This document shows positions 12,886-27,200 of a DNA stretch of 64,000 nucleotides, piece after piece (the first letter of the stretch is position 1; each line of letters starts with the position of its first letter). This DNA comes from Rhynchonema sp. JSB1_4. Lineage: Eukaryota; Nematoda; Chromadorea; Monhysterida; Xyalidae. The notes under the pieces are model-generated. The model was not told the origin of the DNA. It saw only the letters and a program-made list of their open reading frames with translations, and did no database searches. Both the position numbers and the translations under genes were made by a program. Where the stretch lies: contig JASAMV010001966.1 of the NCBI GenBank assembly GCA_030248065.1, forward strand, positions 62,001 through 126,000, read 5' to 3'.

Positions 12886-15623
12886 TACGCATACGTTGGC
12901 AGTGTCCGCGAGCGCGGGATTTTTTCATCGAATTTCTAACGCCCTAAGCCCCATACCTAGTAGGAACTATATTACATGTGTACCATGTTACCACAGGTGT
13001 ACTTCTTGTGCACCTGTTTGTACTTGCCGCAACGCTAAGACCCGCCCATCATGCGCTAGCGTATGATGGGAACGAATTTATGGCACACGGTATACACGTG
13101 CGTGCAAGAACCATCGCAATGTTTTTGCGGCAAAATGCCAAAAATGGCATATGTATGTACGTGCGTCGGCAGTTGTGTTGCATAGACGAGGCGCACGCAC
13201 ATCTGAGTTTGATTAGTGCTGAAAGCTGGGTGGGACACGTATGCGAAATATACAGCTTTTGTTCGAACTTCAACTTTGGTCAATAATGTTCTGTTCGGTC
13301 TGTTTCCATATTTGTTTCGTTCTCGGCGAAACTTTTCCCTCTCATTTTGTGTTTTGAGCACCAGCTGAGAAAAAGCTGTACTTTTCATTAGCTACTGTCA
13401 TTTTTTCTGCTTGATCTGTGCAGAATTGATTTATGTTGATGGATTTTAAAATGGACATGCTCATTTCACATTTCACTCAAATTGTTTTTTTTGCGCACTG
13501 CGCCCTTTGTTCCAGCAGTACAAGTGCAAACAGCATCGTCAACAGTTATGGTCAGGCCAAACAAGTTGGCGCACTAATTGCGGAGGGAAGCACGACGGCC
13601 TATACTATTGTATTTCTGGCACATGTAGTGCAATAGGTAGCTGACTGAACTCCACTGCTGACGAACACGCCCTGATGGCCTCTGCGTGCGAAACTCCTAC
13701 ATTCAGATTCAATCATGAGACAGAAAAGTTATGACCGTTTTCATAAATGGTCCAAATTCTCGAAAGCGCAACCGCCCCGGATTTGGGCCCATATGACATC
13801 AAAATAATCGGTGACATCAAGTCACAGTAAAGCTTCTGCGCATAAAATGTTTTTTGGCTCATAAACTTGCGCTAACTTTTTTTACCTAACCGGCATGACA
13901 AGCTGATCATGCATTCGGTCTACGTTATTTTGTTCGCCGCCAGGTACACGGTAGCAGTACTAGTACCTATGTTGTATACGTGTACCTACACCTAGTTTAC
14001 CGCCAATAAATTTGCCCGTTTTGTCTGGCTGGGCGCAAATGGAAAGGTCTCTCTCTGTGCCTTCCATGCCGCATGTCACTGCGTAATGTCACAAAGTTAG
14101 AGCGGCACTGGCGCACCTGCCAAACTTTGTGATCGGCTTTGTGCTGTTTTACAAATCCACTGTGAAACATCATCCAGTTGGCCAACTGCAAAGTGCGTGC
14201 GTTGCTGACCGATTGTGAACAGCTCACCGGTTAAATGTTCCACGGTGTTTCGTTTGTGAAACATTTTGTGTCAAGGGAAACGAAACAAGGCCGATCGTCA
14301 AGTTTGATTCGCAAAATAATGCCCTCAATGTCCCGTGATGGGCAAGTCACCCAACCCAAACGGCAACAAGAGTGAAAGCAGGCATTATTTGTCTTCGACA
14401 TGTCTGTGTTTTTCGCATGATTCGGAACACAAGACGTGAGCGAATAATCAATCGCATGATGGAGGTCGGCGAAACTCGCTTGAAGTGCACCATGCACACG
14501 ACAAGGCTTGAATACGAAAACAGACTGCAGAACCAGACCAAATGAACATGCGCTGAACGAGGGAGAGAGTGCAAAAAAGAAATTATTTTTTGTGTCGACA
14601 ACAACGACATCGACTCAGTATTCCATATTGTCGGGCCTGTTTGCCATTATTGTCGGAGTCATTCAAACGAGCTGACAAGTTTGTACCCTTGTTTCGTTGG
14701 AACACTGCGGTGCAGGACACTACGTATAGCTATTTGTAGCTCACTAATTTGCCTGCGCGTTTGCTGACTGAACCACGTGTGCGTCACACGCGCGCACATA
14801 AAAACGCTCTTCCTTTCGACAAGCCACTGGAGCGACCGACATCGTCGCAGTTGTATGTACGTGTGTTTTTGCAGCCAATTTTCTCCCAATAACAACATCA
14901 CAATACAAGCAAGCAAGCAACGTATTCGAGTCCTGCCCTCCCGAGACTTTATGTAACCCACACATCACCACCGCCACGGACTTGCGACTTTGCCTTGGAA
15001 AATCAGGCATTTGTGATCATCAACCAATGTAAAAGTCGCAAGTGCCATCCAAAACCGGGCCATACATGTCATATCAGTGTGAGTGTGTCACAACCGCTGT
15101 CGCAAGCGTGGATGGGCGTCCTTTGGGACACACGACGTTGTCTTGTCCAACTCGATATGTGTTTGTACCAAACATGTGTCCCCCACACTGAACCATATCC
15201 CGGATGGTACACCACTACTACTAACAAGTTTGCGCCTGCCAACAAACTACATTCTGCTCTACGTCTCGGCATTCCACTGGAACTGGACTTTGCTAATAAC
15301 GGTTCCTTTCTATGCATCACACGTTTTGGTGATAATGTGATGCCTCCTTCCACTTTTAGAGCTGTCCCGGGGCCATTATTGACCGAAAATTCTCGCCCCT
15401 CTCTTGTCTACATTATCTCAGATGAAAGTATGCCATATTCACTCACGATGTGTTTGTTTTTATGTATGCTGTTGCTAAATAAGCCGATCATGTCAATTTT
15501 TTTTGTTACATTAGTTGAAGCCCGATATCTTTTCTCCTTGTTGTTGTTGCATTAAGGACGCACTTTGCTATTTTTTAAGAAAATTTCATGTTATCCTCAT
15601 CTTTCTGTGTTTCAACGCATTAG

Positions 15624-18600
15624 CAACCGTGCGCACTGGTCACCACACTGGCTGAGTGGGCGATGTTTCGTCTGATGACCAGTCTATTCCAGGCGGCCAG
15701 TCAGGCAGCGAGCGTCTACGACAACGGTGTCCCGTCTCAGGGCAACGTCAATAACAATAACCTTGCATCTGCACCGCCCGAACCCAGTCCGCAACCACGA
15801 CGGCCTTCTCAGCAGGCAAGGCTCGAGCGACCGGCCTTGTCGTTGGACAAGGATCCCAGCAGCGCCGCAACTGACGCCTTCACGCAGACCAGTCCGCATT
15901 CGTTGAGTCGCAGTTCGAGCTTCACTTGGCTGTCGGAGGTGAATGTACTGAAATACAGTATAAAAAGATTTTTTTGGGATTTGATGTATTATAGTTCTGG
16001 ATACCCTGAAAATTAAGGTGGATGGGCTTCACAAAAGAAGTTCTGCGGTTCAGCTGGGTTGTCAGGGTTTCTAAAAATGCTCTTCAGCACTAACGTTTAC
16101 TGGTTTCATGTGGTTTTCACAGACGGGTGGTGTACCGGGACTTCGTCAGTGCGAGCACGCTAGGTTATCTAGTGGCGTTCCAAAAGTTCCCAGTGGGGGC
16201 CTATTCGTCGGGGCTTAATAGAACTCCTCGAGTAAAAACCACAGTGTTTGAGCTAAAAAGTTCATAAACTCAAAAAAAATCACTGTCCTTCGTTAATCAA
16301 GGTCGACGACAACGATAACGAGAAGCCGACGCCCGACGACGTGATGTTTCACGCGCAGGCGTTGTACAACAACAATGAAACATCATCAGCACTCAACAAC
16401 ACTGCCATTTCGCCAACCACAACGCCGCACCGAAGAGCCAGGGCCGGGTCGGCCAGTTCCACTTCCGAATCCGATCGAACACAATCCAGTCCGCCGCCGA
16501 TTGTCAGGTATCAATACATGTGCACATTTTTATATTCACTGAGTAATGTATAAACACAGCGCGTGCATAAACATACGGTGGTGCTTCCAGCCTGTCAGCT
16601 GCTCTGACCTTTCTTTACACAGCGTCACAGTTCAGATAAAATCTCATATTTATAGCAGGTGCTATGCTACAACACACGGCATGTCATCGACGTCATAATT
16701 TTACCACGCAAGTGAAACACAGTGAAGCTGTTCACTCAAAATGTTATGGCTGATGTTTCAGTCACGAGAGTCTACGTGAGTCGAGCACCACGGCCCCATC
16801 GTCACAACCGACCTTGAGAAATCAGGGAACGCATCCGCAATCGACCGAACACCACTCACAAGCGGCACCACTAACGAGGCTGCTGGCGCTGGTGAATGAA
16901 CAACACCACGAACAGCAGAAATACAGACCTACGAGGGATTTGCGGTTAGTTTTCGGCAGTTTGCCTAAAAGGACTCGATTTACTGATATACAGACCACTA
17001 ACTTCGACCACCGTAAAAGATGTTCCCGTCCGAAACACCGAAAACACACGGGACCCAGATCCGGTCACAAAGTGGGATAAAAGACCCATGGGGCTGTGTC
17101 AGAAGAGTCAATCGTGACTGGCAATTTCGTTTTTCAAGCGCTTCCACACGAAAGGCTTTCCATGACCCAAACTGCTGCACAGAATTAAAAAAATCAATTT
17201 TTTGAATATTAGTGCCACATATTTCAGCTCTGAAACATCCAAATCATCAGTGGACGTTCGGCGTCAGCGTTACAGCGAGCTGGACGAAAGTCTTCGTCTG
17301 CTGTTGGAGTACTCGACAACAGCCAATAATCAAGCGACGGCTGTCGCTGCAGCCAATCAGCGTGCCAGGAACAACAACAATCTGGCCAATCAGAATCATC
17401 GACCTCAGGGTGTTGGCACAGTGCCAACAATGTCTTATACACCTGTCAATGTCAGCACTGCGACCACTACGACAGTGACGAACAATAACGCAGCGACTGC
17501 GGTTGGTCTGGTTGTGCTCGTTGTTTTGAAAATGTTATTCTGTTTGTAGCACGTGCATTAACATTTGGTAATACAGTATCATCGATCTTTGTGTGACGTG
17601 CGCACGTAGCAGGCCCAGTGGTGAGCAGAGGTGGGAATCGGGCCGGGTTACCTCGGCCCGACGAGGTCCTGGGGTCGGCCCGGCCCGGCCCGATTTTTTT
17701 CGGCCCGACTTTTTCTGATGATGTTTTGAAGAAAATTTTTTGGTGCAAAAATTACAGTTTTTTGTTTAAAAATACCTGAAAATCATAGAAGTCGGTCCTG
17801 AGCAGCTGAATCGTAAGAAATTTTGGCTAATTTACCGTAAAAAGTCACGATTTTTTAAATGAAAATTCGATGATGTCGGGCCTTTTCGGGCCGACCATCC
17901 CGGCCCTGCCCGGCCCGACATTCCGAAAAGCCGGTCCGGTCCGATTCCCACCTCTTGTGGTGAGATATAACTCACATGTGCTACAGCACGACTATGCTAC
18001 AACGCATGACATAGACTAACATCGATAAAAAATTTACGTGACAAAAAGATCAATCCAGAATATTAGTGCAGTGCATACAACCACAACAATGTTGTTTTCA
18101 GACACTACAAAAACAGAAGACCCCGCCGACGGTCAAGTACAGCGCCGGCAATCGTAACAGTGGCCCGATCGAACCCTATCCCTTCACGGTGACCGCTGTC
18201 GGCAGTGGGTATCAACGTCTAATACACGGACCGAGTCCACCAGGTGCGAGATGACTTGACAGGGATTTTTTATTCAGCGCCCAATGTACAAAGACCACGT
18301 CTATAAACATGCGGTAATGTCTGAGCGTCTGTTATCGACAACTGACGTGGTCCACGGGTACGTACGCAGCTTTTTGGCGTTCATTTCCAGTTAAATCCTA
18401 AAACTTCACGCACGTGCCATACAGCAAACATGACAAAAAACCCTCAACTCTAGCCCCAGATATTGCAGGCGCATTCGGCGGTGAGCATCAGTCAACGCAA
18501 CCTCCCCCTCCTCCACAACAACAGCAGTCAAACAGTGTGACTAAGAGTGGCAATGAAACATCAGCCAGCCAGACGAATAACATGTTTGAGTCCGTCTATG

Positions 18601-21207
18601 ACAACCATCCACGATCGGGTGCAGTCAACAAACAATGGCTGGCAAGTCGGGGACTACTTCGGCCCACTGTGGACGCTTGGAACTCGGAACAACATCATCT
18701 GGAAGGTCAGTTACTGTTGATTACTTGTGCAGTGCGGGTATGTATAAACATAGGACGCATGGATAAGCACACGTAATGTATAAATATGTGATGTCTCAGC
18801 CGAGCACCTTTACGCTGTAGATAGAATCGAATCAGTTTTTGAATGTTATGCGCTGGGTGGTCGACTCTTCCATGCGCAGCTTCTCGGCTAAGGTAGTAAG
18901 CTAAATCCTATACTTACAGGACGTGCTAAATGCTACAACACATGCATCAATATTTCACTGCAGGACCCCCCGCCGTCGCCAAGCCGTCAATCCCGCGTGA
19001 CCTATCTGTGACCTCCAGCATCATGGCCGACTCTGAGGAGTCCCCGGTTTCTCCACCCAGACCCAGAGGAGGAGTGGGTGTGCCCCTTGACCCTCCCAGT
19101 CTGACACTGTCAAGCCCCTCGATCTACCGATCACAACAGGGCTCTACATCACCCAAGAGTGGTGAAACATTATCTGCCAGGCAACAACAGCAACCACAAC
19201 AGGGTACTTACATACCAGCAACATATCAACAACAGCTACAACAACAGCAACAGCATTATCAACCGCAACAACAACACTATTTGCATCACAACTTGCATCA
19301 CACGTCTGTTGGCAATGTGACAGGCTTTGCGCAACATCCGCCTTTGCGCAAACGATCAGCGGAGTACCAGGTTGGTGTCCAGAAAAAATTGTGAATTTAG
19401 AATATTAATACCGTGCGTGTTAGCTTTCTCGTTCTATACTGAGGCGTGTGATATTTTTCTGCACCAATGACGTGTAAATCTCGTTAAGGAGTTGGAAGCC
19501 TGCCAGCGAGCGGCGTCCATTATTTCAACACAACACTACTAGCTGTACAGACACCCAGTGAAATCCTCAATGTGCTGAATGTTTGAGAACAACAGTCCCC
19601 AATTTGCTGCTAACTTCCAAACTACCGCTCAAAATGGCGAATATTTTCCATAGTGATCAAAGTAACCACCATCCCCACCACGTCACTACAGTAGGGGTAT
19701 ACAAGCGTGGACTAAACCACCCATCCATCATAATAACTCCCAGTCTGCGCCCGAATTACAGCCCCGTCCGCCTGCGCACGCCGCAACGCACCATATCTAC
19801 GACGAACCGTTTATCCAACACCATCACCAACGGGTGGGTGTCTATCCGTTCCAACCAAACCCGCCTCAGGCATTGATGTCGGCGTCTTGGAACGGCAGCA
19901 TGATCGCCCAGTCCATGCCGAGTCTGGAACATTGTGGCACGCAACCGAACAATAATGCAACTAATATTCTGGCGCTGTTGGCTGCGAGACAACAACAGCA
20001 ACAACAACATAATAACGCCGTCAACTTGGCACATCAGGCAAGCGCGGTTTAGTATTTGGTCATTTCATCTGGAATGTTAGTGACGTGCGCATCAGACAAG
20101 AACAACGGTTGTTCGTACGTTGCCAAATTTGCCGGTGTACGTTCGGTCCAAAGTCTGCCGTTAACTTTCAACCATCACTCGACTCGTAGGCCAATAAAAA
20201 TGACGGGGTCCCGATTGTGTTGCCGTAAAGTGGACATTACAGTACATTACGTCCGGTATCAATACTCAGGTATTATACAACCTATACATACATACAATCC
20301 TATAATTTACGACTGTACTGTAATGGCAGATCATATCACTTACGTACTATATAAAGAGAGAAAATGTACACAGTTGATTGCAGGTTCTCCTAATGCACGA
20401 GGATGATCTAACAGAGGCACAATTGGCCGCTTTGATGCGCCGCCGACGTCAAAAGTCGCTGACACCCACATCCGGCACCCCACAATCCTTGGCGGCTTGC
20501 TTCGCACAACAATCGGCACTCGAAACTCGGCGGTCGGCTACAAATCTCACCAGCTCTCAGGTTCTTTATTTGGGGGATTCATACCTACCGTAGGTAAGGT
20601 GGCAAGTTATAGGTGTATGTAGCTTCTACAGAGGCTTGCTAATGGGCTCCGTCCTCGGACCAAGATAGGGGAATTTTAAGGCTCGCCGGAAAATTCCAAA
20701 GCCCCTCCCCACCTGCGAATGAATTTTGCGGTGGTTGCTTTCAAGGTATGACAGGTTTTTTTAGCTTACATACCTGGAACATATTATTGGGAGGTTTATC
20801 GTGAGTAAAACTTTTTTTGAATTGAGATCTTGTAGCCTTTTCGGGGTTTTAGTCGGAATTTTCAGGGCGGGGGGGGTGCACAACACATTTTACAATCTAA
20901 TTAAACATGGTCTGTTACGCTTGGTTTCGTGTCAAAAATAACTTTAATGGCGTATTTGTTCCCGATCAGAAAAGGTCGAAGCCTTTGGTCCAATGAACTC
21001 TTTCAGTCTTATCGAAGGCTTAATGAAACTAAAGATCGAAGTAGGCCTGTAAAGCTTGACTCAAGCTTATACAATTTCACAAATGATAATTCTCAAAGCT
21101 CCTCAAAGAAATAACGGAAAATATGTATGCAACATCAAAATTGCTCTATGCATCCAACTTGCAGGCTTCAAGCGAGTATCTGGTCCAGTCGGCCCATATA
21201 AACTCGG
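15624..21207 (+). CDS. N-terminal disordered region of the RhoGAP gene (10 exons)
   Basis: The first exon opens after TTAG with QPCALVTTLAEWAMFRLM; an alternative acceptor at 15691-15692 would drop 23 codons. The rest is Ser/Pro/Asn/Gln/His-rich: NNNNLA repeats, PPPPQQQQ near 18505, QQQLQQQQQHYQPQQQHY near 19230-19285, and QQQQQQ near 19990. One conserved-looking helix reads SELDESLRLLLEYST (17276-17320). Each junction is phase-compatible and no stop interrupts the chain. The exon ending at 20046 could instead use a GC donor at 20038; both keep phase 0. No folded domain is recognised. Long Dlc/Cv-c isoforms also carry extended disordered N-termini, which fits a scaffold or regulatory role; that is inference. 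Confidence 0.85.
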
Positions 21208-24200
21208 GTAAGTGAAACAACAAAACTTTTTAAAATAAATTTTGCTTTATTTTCTCTCACCAAAACTTGCAAATTGTACTAATATACATGGTGCCAGTGC
21301 ATCTGGTTTGGATTATGTCATGTCATTTATTGCGATTTTTATTACCGTTTCTCGCGAGCGCAAATCCGGGATTGTTATTCATGGTAAATGGTTCAGTAGA
21401 TGAAGTTTGATACTGTTGTCTTGCTGGTATGGGAATACCACTAACAAACGGAACTCAAGTTCTTCAAGTTCAATTGACATAAACCTGACATTGAGTCGAG
21501 CTGGGTTTCTGATCGGTGTGGCAGCCACAGATGTGCTGACCAAGCTGCAATTACGTCATACCCGTACAGTGTACTTGTGGCAGTTTCAAGTTGGCTCCGA
21601 ATTCCGGCCAAGCATTATAACCCACAACGTGCACGTCATATAGATTTCTCAGAGACCCAGAATTTTCTGAACTTTTGGGCTCATATTCATGTGGTTAACT
21701 CAGACCGTCAACTCTCGTCGTTAACTCATTCGCCCAAATGCCATTGTATTTTTGCCCTTGTTTAGGGCTGCTTGGATTGACGACCAAAGCTGACGACTTT
21801 ATTTGACGAATAAACAAACAGCCAACTGTGCTGACTTTATCCAGCATTTATATTTTGTCTAGTGGTTGTCAATCAATGCCAGTTCCGACTCATGAGCTCG
21901 CCTTGACGGGTCAGGGTGGTTGACGGACGAGAACAACAATCAGTGCCTCGTCAACGCAAGCAGTCCATTTTTTTAAAAATACTGACTATAGTAAGGTGCG
22001 CTGTTACTCTCTTTAACCCATACAAAAAACTATAAATTTCCTTGTTAAGTTTTATGCGCTTTCCATTTTGCATGGATAAACATTTCATGCGCTTCTGATC
22101 TTGAACTTGAAAAAATGCTGTCAGAAATAATATTTGCAGAGGCCGCGTATACAAAGTATAGTGCGTGTGTTCGTTGTTGTGTTTTCTTTTCGCGCACGTA
22201 TGGGTCAAAAATGAATACGGCGAAAGTCCCTACGGCACACACGCATAAAATCCCAATCACAAACTGCCGCTTTTTGCATGCGCAAACACACTTTTCAGCG
22301 CTGATGTTTCGAAGCGCAAACAACCAACAAGCACTTTCTGCTGATCTATTGTGTTCATCATAAGTTTTGTACACACAAACATGAATAATGGTGAAGGTTT
22401 TTGTGCCGTTGTCTCATTTTCATCCCAGCGTTCATGGTGTGTTCACTTTCAATAAAGAATTATTTTGGACATTTTTCGCGCAAATAATAAATAAAATCAG
22501 CAACAATAATCTCCTATTTGTTCGACATGGATTTTTTTAGTCACCCACATTTATACTTTGAATACCGACACAGTAGTACCTACCTATTCCAAAACCCAAG
22601 CAAGCTTGAATAAAACGGGGTTTCGTGTTTTACAGTTGCGGATTACGGATTTGCCACCTAATCCCAAAAGACATCAAAATCGGGTGCATTTGTGTTGCAT
22701 TGGCACCTTATGTACATATGTGCAACCGTTTCCTGTTGTGCTATTCGTGCTCATAAATATTTGTTATTGATGTCAAGCATATGGTTTGGTTTCTTGCTTG
22801 CAAACGCATCCAACCACCACATTCGTATTTTCGTGGCTTATACGGAAATTCATATTTTTTCTCACTCATAACAACAATGCTAGTTAACGAAATCTCCAGT
22901 GTCCAAGGTCGGAGTAACCGGGAAATATTCGAATATCGTGGAATCTGCGAACTTTTTTCGTTCCGCTGTAAATTCAGAATACTGGTGCCCAGCGTAGAAG
23001 AGTGACGGGCGTTCTTGCATGCACCTTGCCACAACAAGGCCTGCAGCTGGTTCTTGCATATCACACAAATCTCGCTGCCGAACTGGAGTTGCTGCGTGTA
23101 TACTGCGTGATGTGTTCACACACATGGCACTAATATTTTGAACTTTAGGATACCAGTGCCAATCATTGTACCAAAATGGCATCTAAGTACACCAGTCACA
23201 TCTGGATTGCGCGACTGCTTGGCTGACTCACTGACTGGACCAAATTTTACATTGGTCTATATCTGCGTTGCTCCCTAAGGCTGTCTCGTTCCTTGTGTCG
23301 GTCAGTCATTCACAAATCCTTGTTTATTGCGCACGGTTTTTGATGAGTTACCGCCTCTTTTCTTGACACTGTGCACCACGCACGCTGGTGAAAATATGCA
23401 ACAAGCCACACCACCCTCGCTTTCCGGTTTTTTGTTGCTGAAAAAATAAACGTTTGTGACTGCGCTGCTGTTTAGAACAATAAACACAAATATAGGAAAC
23501 CCTTTTTATTGTATAGCAGTGTATTCTTTGGCTTTCACCACGTGTTTCAAGCACAAAATTGACGAACGATTTTATGCGTGTTGTAACCGTTTGTGAGCGA
23601 TGGACAATTCTAGAAACGAAAAGCCATAGCAATAAAGAGGCCGTTCGATCTCTGACAGCGTATGCGAATAATTCCGTTAAAATTCCACAAATTTATAAAT
23701 GGCTTGAAGAGCGGCCATCTGCCCTAAATATGTATTTTTGTTCTCTTCTTGAAATATACATAAACACTGAAATTGGGTGGTTTCAGTCATTTATCATCGC
23801 ATTTCTATGATTTCTATGGTTGACTTGGCACAGCTTGGGTAGGAGATGTGCGCACCATGAGACTCCAAAATTTTGTTCGATCAAAGAATTTTCAACAAAC
23901 TAAGCTTGGACTTTATGGAACCGAATGGTGCAAGTGATTCATACATAGATTATTCTTTGTCTTGAAAATTAGAAGTTACTGCATTTGACAGGCTTTCGGC
24001 CAAAAAATAACCGCAATTTTTTTAAATTTCGCGGGAAATTTTTCGGGATTGATTAAACAAAAGGCGCATACATCTTCGCTCGATTATTCGATGTCCGGAT
24101 TTATTCACTCGTTTGGTTCTGATTTGATCAAGAATTGATTGATTTTATCTCACGTGCGGCGATGTTGTTTTGTGCGCGTGTGTGCGGATGCTTTTGGCGC

Positions 24201-27200
24201 CGAAAAAACTACTAATGACGTTTTACACAAAACAACAACAACGCGGAAAATTAACATGAAACCACAACGTTATTGTTAATGTCAATTTTCTGCACAAATT
24301 TCCGCGAATTCACTATGCTTTTTTGACAAGAGAATATCAGATGCATGCTCACGCATCTCCCTGTAATGTTCCTTTGAGTAAGCGCGCGTATTATTGTGCA
24401 GCATATTGCGCGTGTTCTTTTGTGAACATCGCGCTATTGCAAATTAGCGCGTCAAAATTTCGCGAATTCATAAATTATTTCTGCGACACCCTTGATTCCA
24501 AAGGTCCCGCACCATTATGGAGCTGAATCCACGTGGTTTACTGTTTCCATACGCTTGGAACCTAAACCCGACCTTTTTGGGAATTATGTATTTCATGATG
24601 GTCATAATACAAATGGCCTTCATGTGCCTTCTTTTGCGCACATTTGCGACTTTTGTGCAAGGATAGCATTGGTTTATAGCTGGGGCGGCGTATTATGCAT
24701 CATGCATGATGTCTCTGTGAAGCAGCATAACGTCACATTATTATACTCCCATCGGGAGGACTTTTTACGGCCGTTCCCACTCTCGTACGGAACGCGAAAG
24801 TGTAAATTCGCATAAAGATTCACGCATTAGAGTTGGTTTTATTATACTTACTTTCTTGCTCTTATATGCACATACAGTAGATATCTCCAGCGCACTATTT
24901 TATTTTCTCGTTCCAGTCTGCTTTCATGTGTGTTAACGGCCATACTATACGAGACATCTTCTGTCTTTCTCATCTTTTATTTTAATCATCTTTTTTATGT
25001 TGCAAAATCGTGTAGCCCTGCTAAAAGTCGAAAGACAGTCTGTTTTGGTGCTGTTTAGAAGTGGCTCCCAAATGAAGTTGCGATGAAGTCATGCTGTGAA
25101 CTCGTTTAATTATTTCGCGCTGAGCGTGTAAAAGTTTTACTGTCCGTCTTGATCACGATAAAACGTACAGGAAAAATATCACGCACTTGCTTCGTGCCAT
25201 GCACCAATGTGTACTTCTTCATTATCCTAAATTGTGAAAAACGCGCATTTTCTCTCGCAGCGAAAGAAAGGCGATTATGGTGTGCAATAGCTGAGATGCC
25301 CAAAATCTGTAAGGTGAGACAAAAGATTATTACTTTACACGAAAAAACGACGATTCAGACATCGCACTTTTCTTGATCAAGTTCAAGCAAAGTCACTGAG
25401 GTGGTCCGTGCTAACGTTACTGTCCCTCAGTTAAATACATGATGTAGTTTGATACTCGGAAAATTAAATTTCTTTCACGTTCGACTAAACAAGCAGCCAT
25501 GTGTTTGTACAGTACTTTAAACTACTCATATGTGCAAACGTAGTTCTTACTTGCTCAATTTTTTCTGCCAAATCAAAATCGAAAGCGAAGAATGAAATTT
25601 CACAATCTGTCAGTGAACCGATCATAGGCCGCACACACACGACGACCAAGGGTGCGCTACATATCTTGGTTTCTGATTTGACTGCATTTTTGTATACTTT
25701 GAAACTTGAAGATCGGCCCATCCCTGTCTTACTACACTACAAAAGCGTTGCCACAATCAAAGAAAGAAATGTACGCCGTCACACACTAACGCTGTAACTC
25801 CAACTTGTACTTCCACTCATTCCCACGCGCGTTATCTTACTGGAACCGTGAAACATCAGTCAGCGGGACATACAATGGTATGCGCCGGCGCTTTGGTTTC
25901 ACAGATGTTAGATTGTGGCTAACCTTCTTGGGATAGAATCGGATTTGAGTTCAACATCAAATCCGATCCGATTTTCAAGCCTGATAACCAACTTATCATT
26001 TAGACCAGACCAAGCCCATTACCAAGTTTCGCTGGCCTCCCACCCACATGTTGTACGCACACAGACAGACTTTTATGGGTTTTTTATTGCCCGGTAAATA
26101 ACCAAACAACCCTTTACACACACGCGCGCGCATGGGGATTGATTTTATACCTGGCCTTTTTCGACGCGGTACAATTTATACCTGCATGGACTTTGTGTAG
26201 GCGTATAGGCGTCGTGGCACTCTTTATTATTTGCATCATACTTTTCTGTTTTGATTTTTTAACATTTTTTATTGTTGCCGTAAAATTTTCTATTTCGCGA
26301 CCATTAAAACATGCAACAAGGTGAACTGTTTTTGTTGAGATTTTATTTGGAACAGCATAGCGTGTGAAAGTTGAATTCATTTCGCTTTCAAAATTCCGTG
26401 GTGTGCTCTTATTACTTTTAATGATGAATTTTTCCAAGAATCTTTCAAAAATATTCGTGAAATTAATCTGAAAGCACGCATCATGCATTTCACTGCAGTC
26501 CTCTCCGTTTACAGTGGGCGTGTTTCCTGATTTGGAGGTCCGTAGGTCCAAGGTTCAGTTGCCAATATGCCATCATAACTGCTTTTCATGCACTTCTATA
26601 GCAGCGCGTTCCTTCTTAGCAGCGCACAAAATTGGCGAGTTCGTCTCGATATCGATTCCGTATGTGGAGGATAGACTGTGTAGGTACACCTTCCCGTGCC
26701 TGTTCAAAATTTTACCTCGAACCTCAAACACCATCGATGCCCAAAATCAGCCTGGTCGTCAACGAGCATAGGCAACACGCTCTCAACAAAGTGCACAAAT
26801 GTAAACTCGAATAGGATGACGAAACGAAACACATGACATTTAAGGTATAGGTTGTACACAAAATGAACTCTGTGTCACCATATAAATCTAAGATTGACAG
26901 CCAGTCGCATTGTATACTCTTATTGACGACAACCCACTAATTTTAATGGTTTCCTATTGTCAGTATGTTGTGTTTACACTTTGTTCGCACTGGCTGCGCA
27001 TAGGTCAGATCGAGTCTAATCCCCTCCCTGTTTTAGACAAAACGCTAAAATGTTCGATGATTTAGGTTTCTGTTCCTATGCTTACGTAAAGATAGAAGAG
27101 TGTAACTAATGCGGTTTGCGGTCCTGAACGGACACTAATGGGGACGACAAATTTGCACAATATTCAGAAACAGCAAGTCCATTGAAACTTACTGCGGTTA

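Larger units (their letters stand above)
6820..15623. other. Long non-coding stretch (probable intron) with several MITEs
   Basis: If the exons at 6407-6819 belong to the RhoGAP gene this is a single 8.8-kb intron; otherwise it is intergenic. I see no convincing exon. The 186-codon frame at 14995-15555 has no recognisable domain and no splice partner. Elements present are a palindrome at 7000-7182, a TAA-flanked element at 8986-10471 with a nested MITE, and a TA-flanked MITE at 12712-12885. Confidence 0.5.

Noticed and set aside
14995..15555. 186-codon plus-strand open frame
   Set aside because: No recognisable domain, no phase-compatible splice partner and hydrophobic low-complexity end; probably chance.
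26114..26551. 145-codon minus-strand open frame in the large RhoGAP intron
   Set aside because: Composition is AT-driven (Lys, Asn, Ile), no domain or splice context is visible.
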